Assembly (NCBI RefSeq): GCF_013911645.1
Contig: NZ_JACESV010000001.1
Location: forward strand, 1,298,055-1,362,054
Length of the DNA: 64,000 nucleotides
From: Allomuricauda sp.
GTDB taxonomy: Bacteria; Bacteroidota; Bacteroidia; Flavobacteriales; Flavobacteriaceae
Direction: 5' to 3'
Below the pieces are notes generated by a model. The model saw only the letters and a list, made by a program, of their open reading frames with translations, ran no database searches and was not told the origin of the DNA. Below are positions 46,874 through 55,537 of the stretch, piece by piece. A program made the translations under genes and the position numbers. Numbering within the stretch: the stretch's first letter is position 1; each line of letters begins with the position of its first letter.

Positions 46874-49186
46874 ATGCATAGTTTAAAACAAAACCTTCGA
46901 TGGGGCAGTCTGCTCTTAGCAACGCTTTTTATAGGTTGTAGTCCAAAATTTACCGAAGAACAAAAAGATGGTTTCAACCTTGTACATAATGAAAACGGCG
47001 AAACATTAGGGTACAGCCCGGATTCCGAAGTATCTATTTTAACAGTTGACCGTTTGGCCTTCAAAGACCTGAATAAAAACGGCACTTTAGATCCTTATGA
47101 GGATTGGAGGCTTTCCGCAGAGGAAAGAGCCCATGATCTTGCCTCAAAAATGAGCGTGGAACAAATTGCGGGATTAATGCTGTACAGTGCCCACCAATCC
47201 ATTCCCGGAGGAGGCAATAGTTTTTTTGGAGCTGTCACCTACAATGGAAAACCATATGATGAAAGCGGAGCCAAACCCAGTGACCTTTCCGATGCACAAA
47301 AGAAATTTCTTTTAGAGGACAACCTACGCCATGTTTTGATTACCAGTGTGGAGTCGCCGGGAATATCGGCACAATGGAACAACAATGCACAGGCTATGGT
47401 AGAAGGAATTGGATTGGGCATCCCCATCAACACCAGTTCGGACCCTAGACACGGAAGCGATTCTTATGCAGAATTTAATGCAGGTGCAGGAGGGAAAATC
47501 TCAATGTGGCCCAGTACCTTGGGATTGGCGGCTAGTTTTGACCCATCACTAATGCAACAATTTGGGAAAATTGCTTCCAAAGAATACCGTGCTTTAGGAA
47601 TTGCCACTGCCCTATCCCCACAAATAGATTTGGCTACAGAGCCGCGTTGGTCCCGTTTTGACGGCACTATGGGAGAAGACCCAAAACTTGCCGCTGACAT
47701 GGCCCGAGCATATGTTGAAGGCTTCCAAGCTTCAGAAAATGGTGATTGGGGCAACCAAAGTGTAAACGCCATGGTAAAGCACTGGCCTGGAGGTGGCCCC
47801 GAAGAAGGTGGTCGTGATGGTCATTTTGGATATGGATCCTATGCCGTTTATCCTGGCAAAAACCTAGAAGATCATTTAAAGCCGTTTACCGAAGGGGCCT
47901 TTGATTTGGAGGGGCCCACCGAAATGGCCACTGCCGTAATGCCTTACTATACCATTTCATACAATCAGGACACGGAGAATGGCGAAAACGTGGGCAATGC
48001 CTATAACAAATACTTGATTACAGACCTGCTACGTGGCAAATACGGTTACGATGGTGTGGTGTGCACAGATTGGGGGATTACAGGCGATGCTCCCAATGTA
48101 TATGAATTTAGGGGCAAACCTTGGGGAGTTGAAAATCTGAGTGTTGCTGAAAGACATTATAAAATTATTGAAGCGGGCTGCGACCAATTTGGGGGCAACA
48201 ACGATATGGGACCTGTTATCGAAGCCTATCAAATGGGCGTGGAGGAACATGGAGAGGAATACATGCGCAAACGTTTTGAAACTTCTGCCGTACGGCTTTT
48301 GAAAAATATATTCAGGACAGGGTTGTTCGAAAATCCGTATTTGGATGTATCAGAAACAGAACAAATCGTGGGTAATGCCGAGTTTATGGAAGCGGGCTAC
48401 AAGGCACAGCTCAAATCCGTAGTGATGCTAAAGAACAGTTCAGAAACCTTGCCCGTGCAAGCCAAGAAAAAAGTGTACGTACCCCAGCGCTATGTTGCCC
48501 CTACCGTTAACTGGTTTGGCGTTGCGACCAAAGAACGTACAGAACATCCATTTAATATGGAAGTAGTGGCCAAGTATTTCGAAGTTGTGGATGAGCCCAG
48601 TGATGCTGATTTTGCACTCGTAGGCATACAAAGTCCAAATGGTGGCGTTGGATACGCCGTTGCCGATACGGAAAAAGGAGGCAATGGATATATTCCCATT
48701 AGCTTGCAGTACGGCACCTATACGGCAACCAATGCCAGGGATGAAAGTATAGCTGCTGGAAGCCCTCTAGAAGATGGTATAACAAACCGATCCTACAAGG
48801 GCAAAACAACAACCGCTGTCAATATTTCGGATATGGGCCTGGTTACGGATACCAAAAGAAAAATGGGAAATAAACCCGTTGTTGTAATTGTTAAAGTATC
48901 CAAACCTATGGTCTTTGCCGAGATTGAGCCTTCAGCCGATGCTATTTTGGTACATATGGGCGTTCAAGACCAAGCATTAATGGATATTGTCTCCGGCAAA
49001 GTGGAACCCTCCGCCATGTTACCATTCCAAATGCCAAACGATATGATGACTGTTGAATCTCAATTTGAGGATGTCCCAAGGGACATGGAACCCTATACCG
49101 ATTCCAATGGAAATGCCTATGATTTTGCCTTTGGGCTCAACTGGAACGGCACAATTGATGATGCACGGGTAAAAGAATATAAATAA
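46874..49186 (+). CDS. Glycoside hydrolase family 3 beta-glycosidase, lipoprotein
   Basis: A 770-residue GH3 enzyme with a lipoprotein signal (C22 in FIGC). The first domain includes KHWPGGGPEEGG (K302-H303, substrate-binding pair) and GVVCTDWG with nucleophile D399; a C-terminal alpha/beta-sandwich domain follows (about 500-770). The layout resembles exo-beta-glucanase/beta-glucosidase members of GH3, not the NagZ type seen at the window start. It probably removes terminal beta-linked sugars outside the cytoplasm. A 91-bp gap separates it from the esterase gene; I see no terminator there, so it may be the last gene of the long plus-strand operon. Confidence 0.93.
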   Translation: MHSLKQNLRWGSLLLATLFIGCSPKFTEEQKDGFNLVHNENGETLGYSPDSEVSILTVDRLAFKDLNKNGTLDPYEDWRLSAEERAHDLASKMSVEQIAGLMLYSAHQSIPGGGNSFFGAVTYNGKPYDESGAKPSDLSDAQKKFLLEDNLRHVLITSVESPGISAQWNNNAQAMVEGIGLGIPINTSSDPRHGSDSYAEFNAGAGGKISMWPSTLGLAASFDPSLMQQFGKIASKEYRALGIATALSPQIDLATEPRWSRFDGTMGEDPKLAADMARAYVEGFQASENGDWGNQSVNAMVKHWPGGGPEEGGRDGHFGYGSYAVYPGKNLEDHLKPFTEGAFDLEGPTEMATAVMPYYTISYNQDTENGENVGNAYNKYLITDLLRGKYGYDGVVCTDWGITGDAPNVYEFRGKPWGVENLSVAERHYKIIEAGCDQFGGNNDMGPVIEAYQMGVEEHGEEYMRKRFETSAVRLLKNIFRTGLFENPYLDVSETEQIVGNAEFMEAGYKAQLKSVVMLKNSSETLPVQAKKKVYVPQRYVAPTVNWFGVATKERTEHPFNMEVVAKYFEVVDEPSDADFALVGIQSPNGGVGYAVADTEKGGNGYIPISLQYGTYTATNARDESIAAGSPLEDGITNRSYKGKTTTAVNISDMGLVTDTKRKMGNKPVVVIVKVSKPMVFAEIEPSADAILVHMGVQDQALMDIVSGKVEPSAMLPFQMPNDMMTVESQFEDVPRDMEPYTDSNGNAYDFAFGLNWNGTIDDARVKEYK

Positions 49187-49329
49187 CAGCGAACAATCGG
49201 ACTGTGTTTTTAAGAAATTACCGCCATGTGATAATACCCACGTTTGTGCATAAATTGATGCAAGTTTTTAACTGAAGTTTATAAAAACAGGCAGCGAGCA
49301 TTTTTATGGACTATCAAACTTAGGGGCGT

Positions 49330-50346
49330 CTACCTAAAAATATGATGCTGGGTAGCGGTAAAGTAATCCTTGAACACTTGGTTCAAAGGATGGTTTTCTT
49401 TACTGGCGGCAATACCCAAGGTGGGGTATGCCCTAATTATGCCGTCTGACAACAACCGTACAGAATCCAAGGCCTCTTGGTGTATTTTATCTGTCATCGC
49501 ATTCGGCAACTCACTTCCCATATCTATCATCCGCTGTATTTGTTCGGCATATCCCATAGTTAGTAAATCCGCTTTCAGGATCACTTCTTGCAGTTTGTCC
49601 ATACTTAGGTTTTGGCCGGAAATCTTTAGGGCCTCTTCCAAAAAATGCGCTGCCATGCCTACATAGTTTACCCACAAGGTCAGATCGGCAAATATGGAAA
49701 AAGGTATTTTAAAAATGGAATGGGGTTGGTGCAGCTCATTATATACAAAACTATATTTTTCATGTACCCACTTGGATCGTACCTCAAAAGAATCTGTGGC
49801 AGTGGCCTTTAACCCCATAGTATTCCAATCCTTGATAATTTGAACTTCCTCCTTTTTAAGAACAAAGGAGAGCACCAAGGGAGTACCATCCTTCTGGAGT
49901 ACATCTTTACCGTCTTCGCGAATCTTTGCATTTAAGGTAAAGTGTGTGAGGTAAGGTGCCCCAGTGGCGTATTTCCATGTTCCCGAAATAACATAGCCCT
50001 CGCCTTTTTTCTCAGCTGTACCAAAAACACCTCCACTGCCCCCAAAGCATACGGGCTTTTCCGGGTCGGTGAAAATTTCATTGGCCACTGCTTGTTTTAA
50101 ATTGCCAATAAAGAAATTGGCGCCACTGCAGAGCGTAATTGTCCATCCCAAGCTTCCATCGACCTTTGCCAGCGACCGTAATTTTTTCAGCCCTTCTGGA
50201 AGGCACATTTCCAATCCACCATAAGATTTAGGAACCCATAGATTCCAAAGGTTTTCTTGGACAATCCAGTTCAACACCTCAGGGGAGAATTCTTCTTTAC
50301 CAAAATCAAGACTGCTAAGCCCCGGCATAGGTTCCATCACGCTCAT
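49330..50346 (-). CDS. Acyl-CoA-dehydrogenase-like flavoprotein
   Basis: A 338-residue protein with the acyl-CoA dehydrogenase/HpaB-like flavin fold: the N-terminal helical domain has WVPKSYGGLEM, the middle beta domain has ATGAPYLTHFTLNA and a C-terminal helical bundle follows. The usual catalytic Glu and CoA-binding features are not evident, so a monooxygenase-like or other flavin reaction is possible. ATG 50346 is chosen over TTG 50352; either way the start overlaps the end of pnuT (by 32 bp from ATG), so it is coupled to a thiamine-controlled transcript. A role in thiamine salvage is conceivable but unproven. Confidence 0.75.
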   Translation of the reverse strand: MSVMEPMPGLSSLDFGKEEFSPEVLNWIVQENLWNLWVPKSYGGLEMCLPEGLKKLRSLAKVDGSLGWTITLCSGANFFIGNLKQAVANEIFTDPEKPVCFGGSGGVFGTAEKKGEGYVISGTWKYATGAPYLTHFTLNAKIREDGKDVLQKDGTPLVLSFVLKKEEVQIIKDWNTMGLKATATDSFEVRSKWVHEKYSFVYNELHQPHSIFKIPFSIFADLTLWVNYVGMAAHFLEEALKISGQNLSMDKLQEVILKADLLTMGYAEQIQRMIDMGSELPNAMTDKIHQEALDSVRLLSDGIIRAYPTLGIAASKENHPLNQVFKDYFTATQHHIFR

Positions 50347-50914
50347 GTGCAATAATTTTTTTCCATTTGATATACCCGGATATGGCCACTGCGAACAAGA
50401 AGGCCGTCAAACCTGCATAGATGTACAATTCCTTATAGATTAACAGGGGAATGGATATAAAGTTGCTAATGTTCAAATAGATCCAATTTTCTATTTTCCG
50501 TTTTGCCATCAACCACATACCGGCCCAAGCAAAAGCGCAGACCAGGGCATCCCAATAGGGAACATCGGAATCCGTGTGTTGTGCCAACCAATAGGCCATC
50601 AGCCCAAAACAGCCCAAAACAATTCCTCCCGCTATGGTATGCTCCCTACGGTTGGAGGTAGATATGGGTGTCTCTTGCTTTTGTTTTCCCATCTTCCAAT
50701 AAAACCAACCATAAACACTCATCACCAAATAATAAAGGTTGAGCAAAATATCCGCATACAATCGGGATTGGTACAATACCCAAATACTGATCAGGATGGC
50801 AACAATTCCAAAAAGGTAATTATGGATATTGTTCTGACGGGCCAAAAGGACCTGAACCACACCAAAAATGGTTCCCAGCCATTGCAATAAGGTAAGTTGT
50901 GAAAGAAATTCCAT
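50315..50914 (-). CDS. pnuT: PnuC/PnuT family transporter, probable thiamine uptake (PnuT)
   Basis: A 199-residue inner-membrane protein with about seven helices, of the PnuC family of facilitators for nicotinamide riboside and related vitamins. Family motifs are seen as TIFGVVQVLLARQNN and VMSVYGWFYW. The leader carries a TPP riboswitch, and PnuC homologues under TPP riboswitches are known as PnuT thiamine transporters in Bacteroidota, so thiamine is the likely substrate here. The assignment to PnuT depends on the riboswitch, since sequence alone does not separate PnuC and PnuT reliably. Confidence 0.85.
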   Translation of the reverse strand: MEFLSQLTLLQWLGTIFGVVQVLLARQNNIHNYLFGIVAILISIWVLYQSRLYADILLNLYYLVMSVYGWFYWKMGKQKQETPISTSNRREHTIAGGIVLGCFGLMAYWLAQHTDSDVPYWDALVCAFAWAGMWLMAKRKIENWIYLNISNFISIPLLIYKELYIYAGLTAFLFAVAISGYIKWKKIIAHERDGTYAGA

Positions 50915-50975
50915 TGTTTTGAGTTATCCATTTCTAATGATCATGGGGTACCCAAATTGGAACACGGGCAAGATT

Positions 50976-51066
50976 GACTCACCAAATTCCCTACGCCAGC
51001 ATTACCTGGATCAGGTGCGAAGTATTCAACTTCCGGGTATGATCTCAGCCCCTATCGGGACACCCC
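50976..51066 (-). promoter_or_regulatory. TPP riboswitch (THI element)
   Basis: Read on the minus strand the element begins GGGGTG and has CTGAGA (51043-51048) followed by ACCCGG, then CCTGATCCAGG, and GCGTAGGGAA (revcomp of 50987-50996). These are the conserved pyrimidine- and pyrophosphate-binding parts of the thiamine pyrophosphate aptamer in the right order and spacing. It lies 61 bp upstream of the pnuT ATG. No clear terminator hairpin with T-run follows, so control is probably by access to the translation start. Confidence 0.95.
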
Positions 51067-51076
51067 ATTCATTTTG

Positions 51077-51110
51077 TAAAGGTATGGAATAGTCATGATT
51101 TTATAGCAAA
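51077..51110 (-). promoter_or_regulatory. Promoter of the TPP-riboswitch transcript
   Basis: On the minus strand TTTG (51110-51107) is followed after 22 bases by TACCTTTA (51084-51077), one mismatch from TAnnTTTG. The predicted start falls close to the first base of the aptamer, so the transcript would begin with the riboswitch itself. Confidence 0.5.
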
Positions 51111-51199
51111 GTAGCTACCGAATCACACACTAACCCCCTTGCGTTGGAAATCTGTAAAAAACAATGGCACCAAATAAAGGAAAAAAAAGTGTTTCTTAC

Positions 51200-51691
51200 T
51201 TAAGCACTCAATAATTCTCTTTCCATGGCTATAAAATGGGTCAGTTCTTTTTTTGAATCATAAAGCGGTAGTATTTTAATCTGGCATACATAGGATTCCC
51301 CGCTCTTTCTATAATTTACAATGGATCCAGTATAGCCATGCTTACGATGTAACTGTTCGCCAATGTCCTTAATCTTGCTTTTTGAGGTCTGCTCTCCCTG
51401 AAGAAATGTAGGCTTTTTTCCCAGAGCGTAGTTTTTGGCATAACCGGTCATCTCCGTAAACCCATTGTTTACCCAAATAATTTGTTGATCGGAGCTTGTT
51501 AAAACCAGGGCATCATAAACTTCTTGCCGTAGCACATCTTGAATATTGGGCCCAATATTTCCTTTGAGGATGTATTTTAATTGTTCTATATCTGTTTCCT
51601 TTTTTAAATTTTTGATGAGATGATGGTATGCCTCTAAATACAAATCAAAACTGAGCAAAGGTGAAATATATGTGCTATTCTCTTCACTCAT
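51200..51691 (-). CDS. LOV-like PAS domain protein without photoactive cysteine
   Basis: A 163-residue protein with a short N-terminal helical cap and one PAS domain (about residues 60-163). The domain has LOV features: WVNNGFTEMTGY, FLQGEQT, VNYRKSGE and HFIAMERE. The LOV core GxNCRFLQ, which carries the flavin-adduct Cys, reads GKKPTFLQ here, so a photocycle of the usual type is not possible. No output domain is attached. ATG 51691 is preferred to a far upstream in-frame start at 51823, which would add a segment lacking PAS character. It is located 134 bp upstream of the riboswitch on the same strand and probably unrelated to it. Confidence 0.78.
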   Translation of the reverse strand: MSEENSTYISPLLSFDLYLEAYHHLIKNLKKETDIEQLKYILKGNIGPNIQDVLRQEVYDALVLTSSDQQIIWVNNGFTEMTGYAKNYALGKKPTFLQGEQTSKSKIKDIGEQLHRKHGYTGSIVNYRKSGESYVCQIKILPLYDSKKELTHFIAMERELLSA

Positions 51692-52095
51692 GACCTTAGT
51701 TTTTGATGGTTTGTACAGCCTTGGTAAAAGGCTCTTTACATAAACTACATTTTCCCATAGGATTATTGACACTTTAGATTTTGGCACTCCGATTTCAATA
51801 GCCTCAACTATTGTTAAAAACAATCAAAATACTTGAAGGATCGATATACTCTCCCAATTGTTGTTGATCATTACCACATTATATTGGCACAGGGAAACAA
51901 GCCCCATCTGCATTCGAACCTTGCATTGTATCGTTGACCATATTTTCCTCGCAATGTAGCATAAAAAAGAGACTATCTAAATAAAGTACAGCAATCCGTC
52001 ATTACAAGAACCAGTATACTACCCGTCCAATAGCTAGATAAGTTCAGCTTAACGAAAAACGATATTTTAGACAGTCTCCCAAACTTTAAATTGAT
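51692..52095. other. Intergenic region with inverted-repeat element
   Basis: This 404-bp gap between rocD and the PAS gene contains no credible gene. Its main structure is the pair of near-identical 13-bp inverted repeats at 51969-51981 and 52066-52078, described separately. Confidence 0.6.
51969..52078. repeat. 110-bp element bounded by 13-bp inverted repeats (possible MITE or IS remnant)
   Basis: GAGACTATCTAAA at 51969-51981 and TTTAGACAGTCTC at 52066-52078 are inverted copies with one mismatch. The bounded segment is non-coding. The end sequence resembles terminal repeats of some insertion sequences, and a related string, TTTTTAGACAGCCTCC, occurs near 25070. No target-site duplication is clear. 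A distant stem that helps terminate rocD is an alternative. Confidence 0.4.
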
Positions 52096-53340
52096 CTACT
52101 TAGAAAAATCCTGTAGCGTTTTGGTGATTATGGAAACACAATCCATCAACTGCTCACGGTCCATTACCAAAGGTGGCGCAAAACGGATAATGTTGCCATG
52201 CGTAGGTTTTGCCAACAATCCATTCTCCTTTAATGCCATACAAATATCCCAAGCGGTCGAGCTCTCTTCCGTATCGTTGATTACAATGGCATTGAGCAAC
52301 CCTTTACCACGTACTTTCACTACCAAATCACAGGAAGGGATAAACTTGTTCAGCTCTTCGCGGAACAATTCGCCCAATTCTTGGGCGTTATGGGCCAAGT
52401 TTTCTTCTTTAATCACCTCTAGGGCAGCCGTGCTTACCGCAGCGGCAACAGGATTTCCACCAAAAGTACTACCATGGCTTCCCGGTGTAATCACTTCCAT
52501 AATATCGTCATTGGCCAACACGCCCGAAACCGGATAAACCCCTCCAGAAAGGGCCTTGCCCAAAATCAAAATATCTGGCTTCACATCTTCATGGTCTACC
52601 GCCAACATTTTGCCCGTTCTTGCGATACCGGTCTGAACTTCATCAGCAATAAAAAGTACATTGTATTTTTCGCAAAGGGCCTTGGCTTTTTTCAAATATC
52701 CTTCGAATGGCACATAGACCCCGGCTTCACCTTGAATGGGTTCCACTAAAAATCCGGCAACATGTGGATTACTTTTCAAAGCATTTTCCAGTGCCGTCAA
52801 ATTATCGTATTCGATTTTTACAAAACCTTCGGTGTACGGACCATAATTTTTTCTCGCCACTTCATCATTGGAGAAAGAAATAATAGTGGTTGTTCTGCCA
52901 TGAAAATTGTTTTCGCAAACAATCACTTTGGCTTGGTTTTCTGGGATGCCTTTTTTCTGGTAAGCCCATCTTCTGCATACTTTTAAGGCGGTCTCAACGG
53001 CCTCTGCCCCTGTGTTCATAGGCAACAACTTATCAAAGCCAAAGGTTTCGGTTGCGTATTTTTCGTATTTCCCCAACATATCGTTAAAAAAAGCCCGCGA
53101 AGTCAAGGTCAATGTTTTTGCTTGCTCCACCATGGCCCCAATAATTTTGGGATGACAATGTCCTTGGTTTACGGCAGAATATGCGGAGAGAAAATCATAA
53201 TACTTTTTTCCTTCCACATCCCACACATAAACCCCTTCACCCTTGCTCAAGACCACAGGAAGTGGGTGGTAATTGTGTGCTCCGTACTTGTTTTCCAACT
53301 CTATCGCTTGCTGCGATGTTAAATGCTCTAAAACAGCCAT
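52096..53340 (-). CDS. rocD: Ornithine--oxo-acid transaminase
   Basis: A 414-residue PLP enzyme of class III that converts ornithine and 2-oxoglutarate to glutamate-5-semialdehyde and glutamate, linking arginine breakdown and proline synthesis. Diagnostic parts are [15 protein letters not shown] at the N-terminus, [12 protein letters not shown] for cofactor binding, [11 protein letters not shown] and the PLP lysine in LGKALSGG. Length and N-terminus match RocD rather than ArgD. Confidence 0.95.
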   Translation of the reverse strand: MAVLEHLTSQQAIELENKYGAHNYHPLPVVLSKGEGVYVWDVEGKKYYDFLSAYSAVNQGHCHPKIIGAMVEQAKTLTLTSRAFFNDMLGKYEKYATETFGFDKLLPMNTGAEAVETALKVCRRWAYQKKGIPENQAKVIVCENNFHGRTTTIISFSNDEVARKNYGPYTEGFVKIEYDNLTALENALKSNPHVAGFLVEPIQGEAGVYVPFEGYLKKAKALCEKYNVLFIADEVQTGIARTGKMLAVDHEDVKPDILILGKALSGGVYPVSGVLANDDIMEVITPGSHGSTFGGNPVAAAVSTAALEVIKEENLAHNAQELGELFREELNKFIPSCDLVVKVRGKGLLNAIVINDTEESSTAWDICMALKENGLLAKPTHGNIIRFAPPLVMDREQLMDCVSIITKTLQDFSK

Positions 53341-53563
53341 TTCATTAAATGATTAAAATTGATAAAATAACCATTCCTACTGTACCTTTATTCTTTCGAA
53401 GTCTCGAAAAAGCAGCGTGGGAGAGAAATCATCCCTTGGAGTGCCCGCAAATTACAAATTAATTGATGAAAATGTAATTTTTCAGAATGTGATTCCCGAT
53501 TGAACCACCGAAAGTTTAGATGCAATTTAAGAAGCTGCGTTCTGTGAAATACCAAAAAGAACT

Positions 53564-53571
53564 TACTTTTG
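53564..53571 (+). promoter_or_regulatory. Candidate -7 box for rlmD
   Basis: TACTTTTG matches TAnnTTTG and ends only 4 bp before the rlmD ATG. If used, the transcript would be leaderless or nearly so. A weak TTCTG occurs near -33. Confidence 0.35.
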
Positions 53572-53575
53572 CGGC

Positions 53576-54988
53576 ATGCGTAAAAACAAAAGGAGAAAAA
53601 CGTTTGAAAACGTAGAGGTAGTCGATGCCGGTGCAAAGGGAAAATCCGTGGGCAAGGCCCCCGACGGACGTGTAATTTTCCTTACCAATGCCGTTCCCGG
53701 AGATGTGGTGGATGTAACGACCACCAAAAAACGAAAAGCCTATTTTGAAGGGGTTGCCACCAACTTCCACACCCTTTCCGATAAAAGAACCGAACCTGTT
53801 TGTGAGCATTTTGGTGTATGTGGTGGTTGCAAATGGCAGCACATGGGGTATGAGCATCAGCTCTATTTTAAGCAAAAAGAGGTCGAGAACAACCTTAAGC
53901 GCATTGGTCATCTCGATCTTCCGGAAATAACCCCCATTCTAGGTTCCAAAGCGCAGTACTTTTACAGGAACAAGATGGAGTTCTCGTTTTCCGATAGCCG
54001 ATGGTTGACCCAAGAGGAGATCGACTCCGATATCGAAATTGAGGACAGAAATGCATTGGGATTCCATATTCCTGGCATGTGGGACAAGATTTTGGATATT
54101 AAAAAGTGCCATTTACAGCAAGATCCTTCCAATGCCATACGGTTGGAGGTGAAAAATTTTGCCAATAAAAATGGGCTTACCTTTTTCAACCCTAGAAGAC
54201 AGGAAGGCCTTTTAAGAACATTGATGATTCGAACATCATCAACCGGGGAAATTATGGTGCTCGTACAATTTTTTGAAGAAAATACAGAGCATCGCGAACT
54301 GCTCCTAAATCATTTAAAGGAAACATTCTCGGAGATAACTGCCTTGCTCTACGTCATCAATTCCAAAGGAAACGATACGATTTACGATCAGGAAGTAATT
54401 TGTTTTGCGGGCCGTGACCATATTTTTGAGGAAATGGAAGGGCTTCAGTTCAAGATCAATGCAAAATCATTTTATCAGACCAATTCGGAACAAGCCTATG
54501 AGCTTTATAAAGTGGCAAGGAATTTTGCTGGACTTACCGGGAGTGAATTGGTATACGATCTCTATACGGGCACGGGGACCATAGCGCAGTTCATCTCCAA
54601 AAACGCCAAAAAAGTAGTTGGCGTTGAGTCCGTTCCCGAGGCCATTGAAGATGCCAAGGCCAATGCGCTTCATAACAACATTTCTAACGCTGAATTTTTT
54701 GTTGGCGATATGAAAAATGTGTTCAACGATAGCTTTATTTTAGAACACGGTAAGCCCGACGTGATTATAACCGATCCTCCACGGGACGGTATGCACAAAC
54801 AAGTGGTGGAACAACTCTTGCAAGTGGCACCGCCCAAAATTGTGTACGTAAGCTGCAACAGCGCAACCCAAGCCAGGGATTTGGCTCTTATGAAAGAAAA
54901 ATACCAAGTCACCAAGGTACAACCCGTAGATATGTTCCCGCAGACACACCACGTTGAAAATGTTGTACTTTTGGAAAAACGGGTGTAG
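53576..54988 (+). CDS. rlmD: 23S rRNA (uracil-1939-C5)-methyltransferase RlmD
   Basis: A 470-residue RumA-type methyltransferase. An N-terminal TRAM domain (about 1-60) is followed by a 4Fe-4S cluster site with C76, C82, C85 and C178, spaced as in E. coli RlmD. The SAM domain has DLYTGTGTIAQF, and the catalytic motif SCNSATQARD contains the nucleophilic Cys, after DPPRDGMH. RlmC or TrmA are alternatives within the family, but the Fe-S cluster plus TRAM point to RlmD. The ATG has no further in-frame ATG near it. Confidence 0.9.
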   Translation: MRKNKRRKTFENVEVVDAGAKGKSVGKAPDGRVIFLTNAVPGDVVDVTTTKKRKAYFEGVATNFHTLSDKRTEPVCEHFGVCGGCKWQHMGYEHQLYFKQKEVENNLKRIGHLDLPEITPILGSKAQYFYRNKMEFSFSDSRWLTQEEIDSDIEIEDRNALGFHIPGMWDKILDIKKCHLQQDPSNAIRLEVKNFANKNGLTFFNPRRQEGLLRTLMIRTSSTGEIMVLVQFFEENTEHRELLLNHLKETFSEITALLYVINSKGNDTIYDQEVICFAGRDHIFEEMEGLQFKINAKSFYQTNSEQAYELYKVARNFAGLTGSELVYDLYTGTGTIAQFISKNAKKVVGVESVPEAIEDAKANALHNNISNAEFFVGDMKNVFNDSFILEHGKPDVIITDPPRDGMHKQVVEQLLQVAPPKIVYVSCNSATQARDLALMKEKYQVTKVQPVDMFPQTHHVENVVLLEKRV

Positions 54989-55018
54989 TTTTTGAATTAA
55001 AATCCACAGCTAACCGGA

Positions 55019-55537
55019 ATGAAGAAAATAATCCCCATCCTACTTATTGCATCAATGCTCTATTATGTTTCTTCCTGTGAAAAGGATGATATCTGTGTTG
55101 AAGGTGACACACCACTGATGGTCATTGGTTTTTTTAACATTGATGATACTACGGCAGTAAAAAGAGTTTCATCGATACGGATCAAAAGTTTGGATATAGA
55201 CAGTATTTTGACCAATGATTCTTTTAGTGACAGAGCAAATTCGCCAGATTCATTGATGGTTCCCTTAAGGAGCAGTGCAACAAGTACCATGTACCAGATT
55301 ATTTCTGGTTCACGGGACGATGATGAAACGGAACAGGAAATTGGGAACATTGACACCTTAACCATTTCTTACGACCTTGGTGAAGCTTTTATCTCAAGGG
55401 CCTGCGGGTTTGTGGTCAATTATAACAACATCACCGTTACCGTACCGGAAAGTGCCGAGAATTGGATCCAAGATATTAAGGTCGTTCAACCTAACGTAGA
55501 AAACACCGATAACATCCATGTCAAAATATTTCATTAG
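55019..55537 (+). CDS. DUF6452 family lipoprotein
   Basis: A 172-residue lipoprotein with signal ending VSSC (Cys20), followed by the short CEKDDICVEGDTPLM start typical of the DUF6452 family of flavobacteria. The rest is predicted beta-rich and has no known function. It overlaps the next gene by 20 bp, and the two families (DUF6452 and DUF6048) are found together, so a joint envelope role is likely. It begins 30 bp after rlmD. Confidence 0.85.
   Translation: MKKIIPILLIASMLYYVSSCEKDDICVEGDTPLMVIGFFNIDDTTAVKRVSSIRIKSLDIDSILTNDSFSDRANSPDSLMVPLRSSATSTMYQIISGSRDDDETEQEIGNIDTLTISYDLGEAFISRACGFVVNYNNITVTVPESAENWIQDIKVVQPNVENTDNIHVKIFH

Noticed and set aside
50915..50975. Terminator/antiterminator after the TPP aptamer
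   Set aside because: The leader has small palindromes (GGGTACCC) but no stem followed by a T-run.
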